Shown here: piece after piece, positions 7,615 through 14,538 of the stretch | Layout: each line of letters opens with the position of its first letter | Numbering within the stretch: the stretch's first letter is position 1 | Assembly (NCBI GenBank): GCA_964612995.1 | Contig: CAZTGE010000038.1 | Coordinates: 1-31,464, forward strand | DNA from: SLQH01 sp964612995 | GTDB taxonomy: Bacteria; Planctomycetota; UBA11346 | Direction of reading: 5' to 3' | DNA: 31,464 nt | Program-made: the position numbers and the translations under genes | Notes under the pieces: generated by a model | The model's input: only the letters and a program-made list of their open reading frames with translations | What the model was told of the DNA's origin: nothing | Database searches by the model: none

Positions 7615-7789
7615 GTAACTACTCAGGCCTATTCCTGTGCTCTCATGGTGGCCTTGTGGTTCAAGCTGAGGCCAAGGCTTTCCTCTGCGCACTTTGCGTC
7701 TTTGCGAGAGATAGCAGATTGCAGGGATATTTGAGCGGCCACGCGCAAAGAAGGGGAACAACCCATGCCCGATGGGCCTGAGTAGTTAC
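7615..7789. repeat. 175-bp unit bounded by a 15-bp perfect inverted repeat
   Basis: GTAACTACTCAGGCC at 7615-7629 and its exact complement at 7775-7789 flank about 145 bp containing the CTTTGCGTCTTTGCG stretch. A one-mismatch partial copy (GTAACTACGCAGG) follows the RNA terminator at 2547-2559. No coding sequence is inside. It is probably a small dispersed element. Confidence 0.7.
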
Positions 7790-7832
7790 CTCTGCTTTTT
7801 CATCAGGGGACTTCGTCCCCCGAACCCCCTGT

Positions 7833-7901
7833 CCCTTGGTCGCTTGCATCACCGATTCCGATTCGATCTTCGAAAAGATCGCTGATGCAAACGGCCAAGG
7901 G
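7833..7901. repeat. Large nested hairpin
   Basis: Three nested complementary blocks: CCCTTGG 7833-7839 with 7895-7901, TTGCATCA 7844-7851 with 7883-7890, and GATCTT 7865-7870 with 7875-7880 (loop CGAA). There is no T run, so it is not a simple terminator. It lies inside the gene-free region. Confidence 0.75.
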
Positions 7902-8123
7902 ACCAAGGCGGGGCTCCGCCCGCAACCCAAGGTTGCCATTATTGGGCTCCGCCCCGCCTTTCTGCTCTTACATCCAGGGGCGCTGCCCCTAGGACCCCGT
8001 GCCTCGATCACGCGTCACTTTTCGTTTTTCATAGCCGTAACGCGCAGCCGAGGCACTAATCGCTCGTCGCGTTCCGCCGGCGAGGTGCGATGATGGCATC
8101 GGCCAGAGCGGCGTGCCCCGGGC

Positions 8124-9080
8124 TCACACCTCTTCGTCATCCGGGTCGGCCACCGGATAGGCGGGACCACGGTAGAGGTCGGCGTACTCGTCGGCCGCGG
8201 CGACCGCTTCGTCATCACCGCCAGTGGCCGTGATCGATTCCTCTGCCTCCAGATTCACCTCCGCGATCTCCTGCGCTTGCGGCGGCTCGCTGTTCAGCGA
8301 CACGCTCACCGGCAGGCGCGGGTCGCTCTCGATCCGCAGACCACCATCTTGACGCCGCCGGGCCAACAGCGCCGCGCCGTCCTCGACGCCGGTGCCTCCG
8401 CGGGTGGCGGCGAGGCCGGGCAGGGGCAGACGCGATTCGCGCGGCAGCGGCTCCGGCGTCGGGGCGCCCTCTGCAGGGGTCGCCTCCGGCTCGGTCACCC
8501 GGGTACGGACCCGCGACTCGACCTCGCGGTCGGCAGTGGTATCGCTCGAGGCCCGGCGCTGGTTGAGGCGATGGACGGTGAGGTGGACCTGGACCCCCGT
8601 GCGCTCGGGCATCAACTCGGCGAACCGGCGCCGCAGCAGATCCTGGCAGCGCCGGTTGATGCCGGTGACATCGCCGTCGTCCCAGAGCGTGAGCACCGCC
8701 TCGATCACCAGCACCCGTTTGACCCGATCCTCGTACAGCCGCAGCTGGACCTTCTTGACCGAGAGCTCCTGCTCCACGGTGCGGGTCAGCGCTTCTTCGA
8801 CCGCGATCAGGCTGACGCTGACGGTGCCCAGCTCCGTGGTGTAGCTGATCTCGCGCGCGTAGCGCCGCGAGGCGATATGCCGCGCGAGCAGGCAACACGG
8901 CAGCAGCACGTAGACCAACCCGGCTCCGGTGAGTATCAGGCGCGTGCCGGGAGTGGCGCCGTGCAGCGCCCATAGCCCGGTGAGCTCATCGCCGAGCCCA
9001 GGCACGATGGCGAGAACGAGCAGCGCTGCGCCGGTGGCGACGCAGACGAGATAGATCAGCGCGCGCAGAAGGGTCTGCAT
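8124..9080 (-). CDS. AmaP/Asp23-like membrane protein
   Basis: 318 residues from the ATG at 9078-9080. There are two N-terminal membrane helices (about 8-30 and 48-68), then ISYTTELGTVSVSLIAVEEALTRTVEQEL..VKKVQLRLYEDRVKRVLVIEAVLTLWDDGDVTGINRRCQDLLRRRF. This resembles the alkaline-shock Asp23-type domain as found after two helices in AmaP membrane anchors. The C-terminal third is disordered, Pro/Glu/Asp-rich and ends DPDDEEV. AmaP anchors Asp23 at the membrane in Firmicutes; a similar cell-envelope role here is inference. The start is chosen over one 72 nt upstream because a TTGCCG-17-CATACT promoter ends 9 nt before it, and the upstream extension would overlap that promoter. It is divergent from purM. 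Confidence 0.55.
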   Translation of the reverse strand: MQTLLRALIYLVCVATGAALLVLAIVPGLGDELTGLWALHGATPGTRLILTGAGLVYVLLPCCLLARHIASRRYAREISYTTELGTVSVSLIAVEEALTRTVEQELSVKKVQLRLYEDRVKRVLVIEAVLTLWDDGDVTGINRRCQDLLRRRFAELMPERTGVQVHLTVHRLNQRRASSDTTADREVESRVRTRVTEPEATPAEGAPTPEPLPRESRLPLPGLAATRGGTGVEDGAALLARRRQDGGLRIESDPRLPVSVSLNSEPPQAQEIAEVNLEAEESITATGGDDEAVAAADEYADLYRGPAYPVADPDDEEV

Positions 9081-9089
9081 CAGGCCGGC

Positions 9090-9118
9090 AGTATGCTCCG
9101 ACCGCCGCACAGCGGCAA
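9090..9118 (-). promoter_or_regulatory. Promoter of the AmaP-like gene, leaderless or nearly so
   Basis: On the minus strand TTGCCG (9113-9118), 17-bp spacer, CATACT (9090-9095). It ends 9 nt before the ATG, leaving at most 2-3 nt of leader. No Shine-Dalgarno sequence. Confidence 0.6.
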
Positions 9119-9157
9119 GGCCCGAGCGCCCGACCGCATCAGGGTCCTCCACAGCGC

Positions 9158-9184
9158 TTGCCAGATGCGGGCCGCAAGCAGAAT
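9158..9184 (+). promoter_or_regulatory. Possible purM promoter
   Basis: TTGCCA (9158-9163), 15-bp spacer, CAGAAT (9179-9184), ending 6 nt before the purM ATG. The geometry relative to the ATG matches the other leaderless genes here, but the spacer is short and the -10 weak. Confidence 0.35.
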
Positions 9185-9190
9185 CGCGGC

Positions 9191-10384
9191 ATGAGCGATT
9201 CCCCCGACCAGCGCTATCAGGCCCGCGGCGTTTCCGCAGCCAAGACCGAGGTCCATGACGCCATCCGCGACCAGGACCAGGGCCTGTTTCCCGGCGCCTT
9301 CTGCAAGATCATCCCCGATCTGCTGACCGGCGACCCGGATTCCTGTCTGGTGATGCATGCCGACACCGCCGGTACCAAGGCCGCGCTGGCCTACCTCGGG
9401 TGGCGCGAGGGCCTGGGCCAGGGCGTGTGGTCCGACGTGGCCCAGGACGCCTTGGTGATGAATCTCGACGACTGCGCCTGCGTCGGGGCGCTCGGCCCCT
9501 ACCTGGTCTGCAACACCATCGGCCGCAACGCCAGACTGGTCCCCGGCGAGGCGATCCGCGGCATCATCCAGGGCTACCAGCGCGTGTGCGATCTGCTGGC
9601 CGCAGAGGGCATCGAGTGCGTGATGACCGGCGGCGAGACCGCCGACGTCGGCGACGTGGTGCGCACGGTCGATGTCGGCTGCACCGTGACCGCTCGCCTG
9701 CGCCGTGACACGGTTATCGACGCCGCATCCATGCGCCCGGGCGACCGGATCGTGGCCTTCGCCTCCACCGGCCAGGCGCGGTGGGAGGACCACCCCGATT
9801 CGGGCATCGGCTCCAACGGTCTGACCAGCGCTCGTCACGACGCCCTGTGCCACGCCTACGCCGGATCCTACCCCGAGACCTACGCACCGCAGACCGACCC
9901 CGACCTCATCTACTGCGGCCCCTATCGCCTCAGCGATCCCCTGCCCGGCGCTACGGGTCTGAGCGTGGGTGCCGCGCTGCTGTCGCCCACGCGGACCTAC
10001 CTGCCGTTGATCCGCGACCTGCTCGACGCGATCCCGCGCAACGGGATCCACGGCCTGATCCACTGCAGCGGCGGTGCACAGACCAAGATCGGCAAGTTCG
10101 GCCGGGGCCTGCGCTTCGTGAAGGACGAACTGCTGCCGACCCCACCGCTGTTCCGCATGCTGCAGGCGGTCTCGGGCACCAGCTGGCGCGAAGCCTACAC
10201 CGTGTGGAACATGGGTGCCCGGCTCGAAGCGGTGGTCAGCGAGGAGTGCGCCGCCGACTGCCTCGCGGTGGCCGAGGCCTGCGGCATCGACGCCCGCGTC
10301 CACGGCCGGGTCGAAGCGAGCGACGGCGATGCCAACGAGGTGGTCATCGTCGGCGAAGGCGGCGAACACCGCTACCGCATGTGA
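9191..10384 (+). CDS. purM: Phosphoribosylformylglycinamidine cyclo-ligase (AIR synthase), long form
   Basis: ATP-dependent closure of FGAM to aminoimidazole ribonucleotide in purine synthesis. 397 residues, longer than the roughly 345 of E. coli PurM. Family features visible in order: ...HADTAGTKAALAYL (substrate and ATP-binding loop), DVAQDALVMNLDDCACVGA, GEAIRGIIQGYQRVCDLLAAEGIECVMTGGETADVGDVVRTVDVGCTVTARL (the GGETA motif), GDRIVAFASTGQ, GSNGLTSARHDAL, and a C-terminal domain with GIHGLIHCSGGAQTKIGKFG. The start at 9191 (MSDSPDQRYQARGVSA) has no Shine-Dalgarno, and a -10-like CAGAAT ends 6 nt upstream. It is followed 11 nt downstream by a small membrane protein gene in the same transcript. 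A related AIR-synthase-like paralogue cannot be excluded. Confidence 0.85.
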   Translation: MSDSPDQRYQARGVSAAKTEVHDAIRDQDQGLFPGAFCKIIPDLLTGDPDSCLVMHADTAGTKAALAYLGWREGLGQGVWSDVAQDALVMNLDDCACVGALGPYLVCNTIGRNARLVPGEAIRGIIQGYQRVCDLLAAEGIECVMTGGETADVGDVVRTVDVGCTVTARLRRDTVIDAASMRPGDRIVAFASTGQARWEDHPDSGIGSNGLTSARHDALCHAYAGSYPETYAPQTDPDLIYCGPYRLSDPLPGATGLSVGAALLSPTRTYLPLIRDLLDAIPRNGIHGLIHCSGGAQTKIGKFGRGLRFVKDELLPTPPLFRMLQAVSGTSWREAYTVWNMGARLEAVVSEECAADCLAVAEACGIDARVHGRVEASDGDANEVVIVGEGGEHRYRM

Positions 10385-10395
10385 TCGGAGGCGCT

Positions 10396-10782
10396 ATGGC
10401 GCAGGACCAGAAGAGCCAGAAGACGGACGACGACACCCGCGGCGGCCCGCGCGGCGGACTGCGCCGCTTCCTGCTGGTGGTGGCGCTGCTGCTGATCGCC
10501 TGGGGCGGCAGCTACGTCCCACTGTCGCTGCTCGGCGCCTACGAGCCGGTACACAGCGGACAGGCCCGCCTGCCCAAGGGCAAGCCGCTGCTCGATCGCG
10601 AGATCTGGCAACCACGGTGGCTGAGCCTGGTGTTCCACCAACGTCAGAACGGGACCACCGCGCTGCGCGATGAAGGCAGCCCGGACGGGGCCGCGACCGA
10701 TATCGGCGGCCGGATCTACATGCCGCTGATCATGCTCGACCGCTGGCTGTTCCACCCCGATCGCGATCACGACCGCTTCTGA
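10396..10782 (+). CDS. Small single-pass membrane protein of unknown function
   Basis: 128 residues. A charged N-terminus (MAQDQKSQKTDDDTRGGPRGGLRR) is followed by one hydrophobic helix at about 26-46 (FLLVVALLLIAWGGSYVPLSLLG). A short soluble part ends in IYMPLIMLDRWLFHPDRDHDRF. It has a clean GGAGG 4 nt before the ATG and starts 11 nt after the purM stop, so it is the second gene of that transcript. I do not recognise the family. It converges on cimA with only 12 nt between stops. Confidence 0.75.
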   Translation: MAQDQKSQKTDDDTRGGPRGGLRRFLLVVALLLIAWGGSYVPLSLLGAYEPVHSGQARLPKGKPLLDREIWQPRWLSLVFHQRQNGTTALRDEGSPDGAATDIGGRIYMPLIMLDRWLFHPDRDHDRF

Positions 10783-10794
10783 AGCGGCGCCGAC

Positions 10795-12375
10795 TCAGGC
10801 CGTCGGCGCCTGTTCGCGCAGGACCACGAACTCCATCGATTCGACCAGCGCCCGCCAGCTCGCCTCGATGATGTTCTCGTGCACGCCGACGGTCCCGAAG
10901 CGGCTGTGGGCGTGTCGGCTCTCGATGAGTACCCGCACGTGGGCGGCGGTACCGTCGGCCGAGTTGACCACCCGCACCTTGTAGTCGACCAACTGCAGCG
11001 CGGCCAGAGAGGGATACTGCGGCTCCAGCGCCTGACGCAGAGCGTGCGAAAGGGCATCGACCGGGCCGTGGCCCTCGGCCACGCACAGGCGCATGTCCGC
11101 GCCGACCCGCACCTTGACCGTAGCCTCGACCAGGTCGGTGGCATCGCCGGCGGTCCCCAGGCCGTGGACACGGTAGTGGACCAGCTCGAAGATCGGCTCG
11201 TACGCACCGACGTGGCGCCGTACCAGCAGATCGAAGGAGCCGTCGGCCGCCTCGTAGGAGTAGCCCTGGTTCTCCCGGTCCTGGACCTCGCCGAGCACCC
11301 GACCCATGATCGCGTTGTCGCTCAGCGCCGGGTAGCGGTTGACCAGCTTGGCCTGGACGTTGGACCGGCCCGAGAGCTCGCTGATCAGGATCCGCCGGGT
11401 GTTGCCGACCGACTCCGGACTGACGTGTTCGTAGGTGGTGGAGTTGCGTTGGACCGCGGAGACGTGGATCCCGCCCTTGTGGGCGAACGCGGCCTTGCCG
11501 GTGAACGGCTGGTTCACCGGCGCGACCATGTTGATGCGCTCCCAGACCTCGCGACTGACCTCGGTCAGTCGCGACAGGCGCCCGGATGGCAGGCAGCGCA
11601 GATCCATCTTGAGTTCGCAGTTGGCGATCACCGCGCAGAGGTCGACATTGCCGCAGCGTTCGCCGACGCCGTTGATCGTGCCCTGGACCTGGCTGCAGCC
11701 GTGGCGCAGGGCCGCGAGCGTGTTGCCGACCGCGAGACCCCCGTCGTTATGGACGTGGATGCCCAGGGCCACCTCGCCGCAAGCGGCACGCGCAGCCGCG
11801 ACCGCGCCCGCGATCTGCTCGGGCAGCGTACCGCCGTTGGTGTCGCAGAACACGATCCGGCTCGCGCCCCCGGCGACCGCCGCGCGCAGGGTGTCGAGCG
11901 CATAGGCGGGATTGGCCGCGTAGCCGTCGAAGAAATGCTCTGCGTCGTAGAACACCGGCCGTCCGGTCTCGGCCACGAGGAAGGCGACCGAATCGCGGAT
12001 CATCGTCAGGTTGGTATCCAGATCGACGCGCAAGGCCTGCTCGACGTGCAGATCCCAGGTCTTGCCGAAGATGGTGCAGACGTCCGCACCGCTGGCGACC
12101 AGCTTGCGCAGATTCGGATCGTCGGCCGCATCCAGCCTGGCCCGGCGGGTCGAGCCGAAGGCCGCGATCCGGGCCTGTTCGAGCTCGAGGGCACGCACCT
12201 CCTGGAAATAGGCCTCGTCCTTGGGATTGGAACCCGGCCACCCGCCTTCGATGTAGGCCACCCCCAGCCAATCGAGCAGGCGGGTGATCGCCAGCTTGTC
12301 GGCGAGGCTGATGTTCACCCCCTCCGACTGGGTCCCATCGCGCAGGATGGTATCGTAGATCTCTACGGTGCTCAT
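10795..12375 (-). CDS. cimA: (R)-citramalate synthase
   Basis: Condenses pyruvate and acetyl-CoA to (R)-citramalate, the entry to threonine-independent isoleucine synthesis. 526 residues. It opens with the CimA-type signature MSTVEIYDTILRDGTQSEGVNISLADKLAITRLLDWLGVAYIEGGWPGSNPKD, where the EGGWPGSNPKD stretch distinguishes this group from LeuA. It continues with DAEHFFDGY, IVFCDTNGGTLP, the metal-binding GIHVHNDGGLAVGNTLAAL, QGTINGVGERCGNVDL and the linker motif ...AFAHKGGIHVSAVQRN. The C-terminal LeuA-type allosteric domain (about 400-520) is present, so feedback by isoleucine is likely. GGAG lies 7 nt before the ATG. The leader carries a promoter, an isoleucine-rich leader peptide and an attenuator terminator (12394-12548), so transcription is probably set by charged tRNA-Ile. 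nifU and argG lie upstream on the same strand. Confidence 0.93.
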   Translation of the reverse strand: MSTVEIYDTILRDGTQSEGVNISLADKLAITRLLDWLGVAYIEGGWPGSNPKDEAYFQEVRALELEQARIAAFGSTRRARLDAADDPNLRKLVASGADVCTIFGKTWDLHVEQALRVDLDTNLTMIRDSVAFLVAETGRPVFYDAEHFFDGYAANPAYALDTLRAAVAGGASRIVFCDTNGGTLPEQIAGAVAAARAACGEVALGIHVHNDGGLAVGNTLAALRHGCSQVQGTINGVGERCGNVDLCAVIANCELKMDLRCLPSGRLSRLTEVSREVWERINMVAPVNQPFTGKAAFAHKGGIHVSAVQRNSTTYEHVSPESVGNTRRILISELSGRSNVQAKLVNRYPALSDNAIMGRVLGEVQDRENQGYSYEAADGSFDLLVRRHVGAYEPIFELVHYRVHGLGTAGDATDLVEATVKVRVGADMRLCVAEGHGPVDALSHALRQALEPQYPSLAALQLVDYKVRVVNSADGTAAHVRVLIESRHAHSRFGTVGVHENIIEASWRALVESMEFVVLREQAPTA

Positions 12376-12393
12376 GGCTCTCCGCTCCCAAAG

Positions 12394-12427
12394 AAAAAGG
12401 CCACCCGCGGGATTCGCAGGTGGCCTT
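12394..12427 (-). terminator. Intrinsic terminator (attenuator) in the cimA leader
   Basis: On the minus strand, AAGGCCACCTGCG (12415-12427) pairs with CGCGGGTGGCCTT (12397-12409) around the loop AATCC: 13 bp with one G-U, followed by a T-rich tract (TTTTTCTTT, 12391-12398 region). It ends about 10 nt before the cimA Shine-Dalgarno. It would stop transcription just before cimA unless the alternative pairing at 12411-12449 forms. Confidence 0.85.
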
Positions 12428-12511
12428 GACAGACGCGCGTGCTGCGATCGTGCGCCGGCTAGCGGCCGGCGCCGATGATGGCGTACGCGATAATTCGCAC
12501 GTTCGATCGCA
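12411..12511 (-). promoter_or_regulatory. Alternative RNA pairings of the cimA attenuator (regions 1, 2, 3)
   Basis: Reading the minus strand 5' to 3'. Region 1 TGCGATCG (12504-12511) overlaps the leader start codon. Region 2 CGATCGCAG is at 12442-12450. Region 3 CTGCGAATC (12411-12419) is part of the terminator stem and loop. Regions 1 and 2 are perfectly complementary over 8 bp. Region 2 can instead pair with region 3 (GAT plus CGCAG, one bulged A). Region 3 pairs with region 4 in the terminator. A separate 8-bp hairpin (12452-12459 with 12465-12472) has the leader stop codon in its loop. A ribosome stalled on the Ile codons would cover region 1, free region 2 for region 3, and so prevent termination. 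Confidence 0.7.
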
Positions 12512-12512
12512 T
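12459..12512 (-). CDS. Leader peptide of the cimA isoleucine attenuator
   Basis: A 17-codon frame, MRSNVRIIAYAIIGAGR then TAG, with four isoleucines as two tandem pairs (ATT ATC and ATC ATC) in 7 consecutive codons. Its ATG is 8 nt after a -10-like TATCTC and lacks a Shine-Dalgarno, like other leaderless starts in this window. It ends about 30 nt before the terminator stem. Tandem codons for the pathway's end product between promoter and attenuator are the defining mark of ilv- and leu-type leader peptides, and citramalate synthase makes the isoleucine precursor. The peptide itself probably has no function beyond being translated. It is short, so chance cannot be fully excluded, but position, codons and RNA pairing agree. 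Confidence 0.7.
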   Translation of the reverse strand: MRSNVRIIAYAIIGAGR

Positions 12513-12520
12513 CGCTACCA

Positions 12521-12548
12521 GAGATAGCGCCGGGCCGGCAGCGGGCAA
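12521..12548 (-). promoter_or_regulatory. Putative promoter of the cimA leader
   Basis: On the minus strand TTGCCC (12543-12548), 16-bp spacer, TATCTC (12521-12526), ending 8 nt before the leader-peptide ATG. The -35 is identical to that of the SprA-family gene. It lies downstream of the nifU stop, so cimA can be transcribed independently of argG-nifU. Confidence 0.5.
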
Positions 12549-12576
12549 GGCGTTTCGCTGTGTGGTCGTACCGGAT

Positions 12577-12864
12577 TCAGGCCCGGACCACCTCGACTTC
12601 GATGTCGGTGCCCAGCGCCTGGGCCAGCTGGCGCTGGATGAACATCCGCGTACCGGTCAGCGCATGGGGGCAGCCGCCGCAGGCACCGCTGTACTGGATG
12701 GTCAGCGCGTTGCCCTCGAGCCCCTTGACCACCATCCCACCGCCGTCCTGCTTGAGCATCGGCCGCACGTGGGCGTCGAGCACCTGCTCGATCTTGCGCA
12801 GCTTGTCCTCGTCCGAAAGCTCGGTGAAAGCGGGTTCCTTGGCACATCCACAGTCGTCACACAT
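12577..12864 (-). CDS. NifU-like (Nfu domain) iron-sulfur cluster scaffold or carrier protein
   Basis: 95 residues, essentially one Nfu domain: LRKIEQVLDAHVRPMLKQDGGGMVVKGLEGNALTIQYSGACGGCPHALTGTRMFIQRQLAQAL, with the cluster-binding C62-G-G-C65. Nfu proteins carry Fe-S clusters to apo-enzymes. A Cys-rich N-terminus (MCDDCGC) adds three further cysteines, which is unusual and may be a second metal or cluster site (inference). The ATG has GAGGAG 7 nt upstream. It lies 62 nt downstream of argG on the same strand. A client such as an Fe-S dehydratase of branched-chain synthesis would be plausible, but none is in the window. Confidence 0.85.
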   Translation of the reverse strand: MCDDCGCAKEPAFTELSDEDKLRKIEQVLDAHVRPMLKQDGGGMVVKGLEGNALTIQYSGACGGCPHALTGTRMFIQRQLAQALGTDIEVEVVRA

Positions 12865-12926
12865 GTCTGGCTCCTCTCGTCTGCCGGGAGCGACCCCGGC
12901 CTGGGCGCTTGTACGTCGGTCGCGGC

Positions 12927-14216
12927 TCAGCGTTTGCGGCCCGACAGCCGGGCCTCCCGCGCAGCCGCGACCCGCAGAGGCAGGGCCTGGAGGCGGATGA
13001 AGCCCGAGGCGTCTTGCTGGTCATAGGCGCCGGCGTCGTCCTCCATCGAGGCGATGTCGGCATCGTAGAGGCTGTGGGCGGAATCGCGGCCGGTGATGAT
13101 GACATTGCCGTGGTACAGCTCGAGATCGACACCGCCGGTGACGTGGCGCTGCGAGCTTTCGAGGAAGGCGTCGAGTGCGTCCATCTCCTCGCAGTACCAG
13201 AAACCGTTGTAGACCATCTGGCTGTAGCGCACCGCGAGGGTGTTCTTGAGGTTGAGCAGATCGCGACCGACGGTCAGGGCCTCGAGATCACGATGGGCCG
13301 CGAGCAGGATGGTCCCGCCGGGCGTCTCGTAGACCCCGCGGCTCTTCATGCCCACGAAGCGGCTCTCGACGATATCGATCCGCCCGACGCCATGGCGCGC
13401 GCCGAGGCGGTTGGCTTCGGCCAGCAGCTTCGCCGGACCGAGCCTTTTGCCGTTGATGGCCACCGGCCGGCCCTGCTCGAAATCGATCCGCACCTTCTCC
13501 GCGCGGCTCTTCACGCTCTTCAATGGCCGGGTGAGCTTGTGCATGCTGTCGCGCGGCCGCGTCGCCGGATCCTCGAGCATCCCGGCTTCGAAGCTGATGT
13601 GGAGCAGGTTCTCGTCACTCGACCAGGGCTCCTTCTTGCTCACGGGCACCGGAATGCCGTGCTGCCTGGCGTAATCGATCGCCTCGGCGCGGCCCTTGAT
13701 CACCGAGTTGAACTCGGGGTCACGCCACGGCGCGATGATCTCGACCCCCGGCAACAGCGCGTAGGCGGTGAGTTCGAACCGGACCTGATCGTTGCCCTTG
13801 CCGGTGGCGCCGTGCGCGATGATCCGCGCCCCCTCCTGCTTCGCGACCTCGACCAGATGCCTGGCGATCACCGGCCGGGCCAGCGAGGTGCCGAGCAGGT
13901 AGCGGCCCTCGTACTGCGCGTTCCAGGCGATGGCCGGGAACACGAAGTCGCGGGTGAACTCCTCGGCCAGATTGGCGACGATGCACTTCTTGGCCCCGGC
14001 GTTGCGCGCCTTGGCCTTCAGATCACTGTAGCGCTCGTCCTGGCCGACGTTGGCGCAGAAGCAGATGACGTCGTAGCCCTTCTCGGCCAGCCAACGGACG
14101 ATGATCGAGGTATCGAGCCCGCCGGAATAGGCGAGCACCACCTTCTCGCGCCCGGCCTGCCGGGCGTTCTTCTTGCTGCCGCTCTTCGTTGTTGCCTGCT
14201 TCGTACTCTTGGCCAT
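12927..14216 (-). CDS. argG: Argininosuccinate synthase
   Basis: ATP-dependent ligation of citrulline and aspartate in arginine synthesis. 429 residues. After a Lys/Ser-rich N-terminal extension of about 23 residues comes KVVLAYSGGLDTSIIVRWLAEKGYDVICFCANVGQ (PP-loop, AYSGGLDTS at 29-37). Then follow the family motifs EGRYLLGTSLARPVIARHLVEVAKQEGA, IAHGATGKGNDQVRFEL, APWRDPEF, KEPWSSDENLLHISFEAG, GVGRIDIVESRFVGMKSRGVYETPGGTIL and the tetramerisation tail. The extension is long for the family; a start nearer the PP-loop has no better site, and GGAGGAG precedes this ATG, so I keep it. A TTGCCG-16-TAAACT promoter lies 39 nt upstream. nifU-like follows in the probable transcript. Confidence 0.95.
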   Translation of the reverse strand: MAKSTKQATTKSGSKKNARQAGREKVVLAYSGGLDTSIIVRWLAEKGYDVICFCANVGQDERYSDLKAKARNAGAKKCIVANLAEEFTRDFVFPAIAWNAQYEGRYLLGTSLARPVIARHLVEVAKQEGARIIAHGATGKGNDQVRFELTAYALLPGVEIIAPWRDPEFNSVIKGRAEAIDYARQHGIPVPVSKKEPWSSDENLLHISFEAGMLEDPATRPRDSMHKLTRPLKSVKSRAEKVRIDFEQGRPVAINGKRLGPAKLLAEANRLGARHGVGRIDIVESRFVGMKSRGVYETPGGTILLAAHRDLEALTVGRDLLNLKNTLAVRYSQMVYNGFWYCEEMDALDAFLESSQRHVTGGVDLELYHGNVIITGRDSAHSLYDADIASMEDDAGAYDQQDASGFIRLQALPLRVAAAREARLSGRKR

Positions 14217-14254
14217 CGGACTCCTCCAGTTACCGCACCCTTGCGCAGCGCGGC

Positions 14255-14282
14255 AGTTTAGCGCCCTGCCGCTGCACGGCAA
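14255..14282 (-). promoter_or_regulatory. Putative argG promoter
   Basis: On the minus strand TTGCCG (14277-14282), 16-bp spacer, TAAACT (14255-14260), giving a leader of about 30 nt that contains the argG Shine-Dalgarno GGAGGAG. It lies immediately beside the hairpin element copy B. Confidence 0.55.
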
Positions 14283-14292
14283 CCGGAGCCCA

Positions 14293-14482
14293 GACCGGCG
14301 CGCCAGGGCCGCTCAAAGCTCGCCCCGGGAGCGCCGATCCCCAGGTCGGCATGCCTTGCCTCGCCTCCACCTGCGTCCAACCGCCCGGCTCTCTTTGGTG
14401 CTGACGCCATGGTGACGCAGGTGGAGGCGAGGCATGGCCCTCATGTGCGAGCTTTGAGTCGCCCTGACCGGCGCGCCAGGGC
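14293..14482. repeat. Hairpin element with terminal inverted repeats, copy B, flanked by a 17-bp direct repeat
   Basis: Core 14302-14466 is the inverted copy of the 6275-6440 element: same ends (GCCAGGGCCGCTCAAAGCTC and the complement of CAGGGCGACTCAAAGCTC), same arms (CTCGCCTCCACCTGCGTC and its complement) and same apex (AAAGAGAGCCGGGCGGTT on the minus strand). GACCGGCGCGCCAGGGC occurs at 14293-14309 and again at 14466-14482 in direct orientation. This is either a duplication made on insertion or the start of a second, partial copy. It occupies most of the argG-radA divergent region. No transposase is encoded. Confidence 0.85.
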
Positions 14483-14538
14483 GACTCTCACCGGCCTCTG
14501 GGCTTGTCCGGGCCGCGGGCCGCCGCAGGCTGCCCGCG

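Larger units (their letters stand above)
7416..8123. other. Gene-free, hairpin-rich intergenic region
   Basis: No convincing gene on either strand: the frames that cross it have poor codon use and no starts with signals. It is visibly less G+C-rich than its surroundings and is full of short perfect hairpins of the kind GGGGCGCTGCCCC, GGACTTCGTCC and GGGGCTCCGCCCC. Two related modules occur, each ending ...CCAAGG(G)TTG...GGGCTCCG..CC.CCTTTCTGCT (about 7540-7612 and 7905-7972). Positions about 7685-7710 hold a GCGCACTTTGCGTCTTTGCG stretch, resembling the widespread GCAAAG dispersed repeat. Confidence 0.7.

Noticed and set aside
12394..12427. The terminator before cimA read simply as the nifU transcript end
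   Set aside because: Not excluded as a secondary role, but it sits about 150 nt past nifU, within 10 nt of the cimA Shine-Dalgarno, and beyond a promoter and an Ile-rich frame whose RNA competes with it, which points to attenuation.
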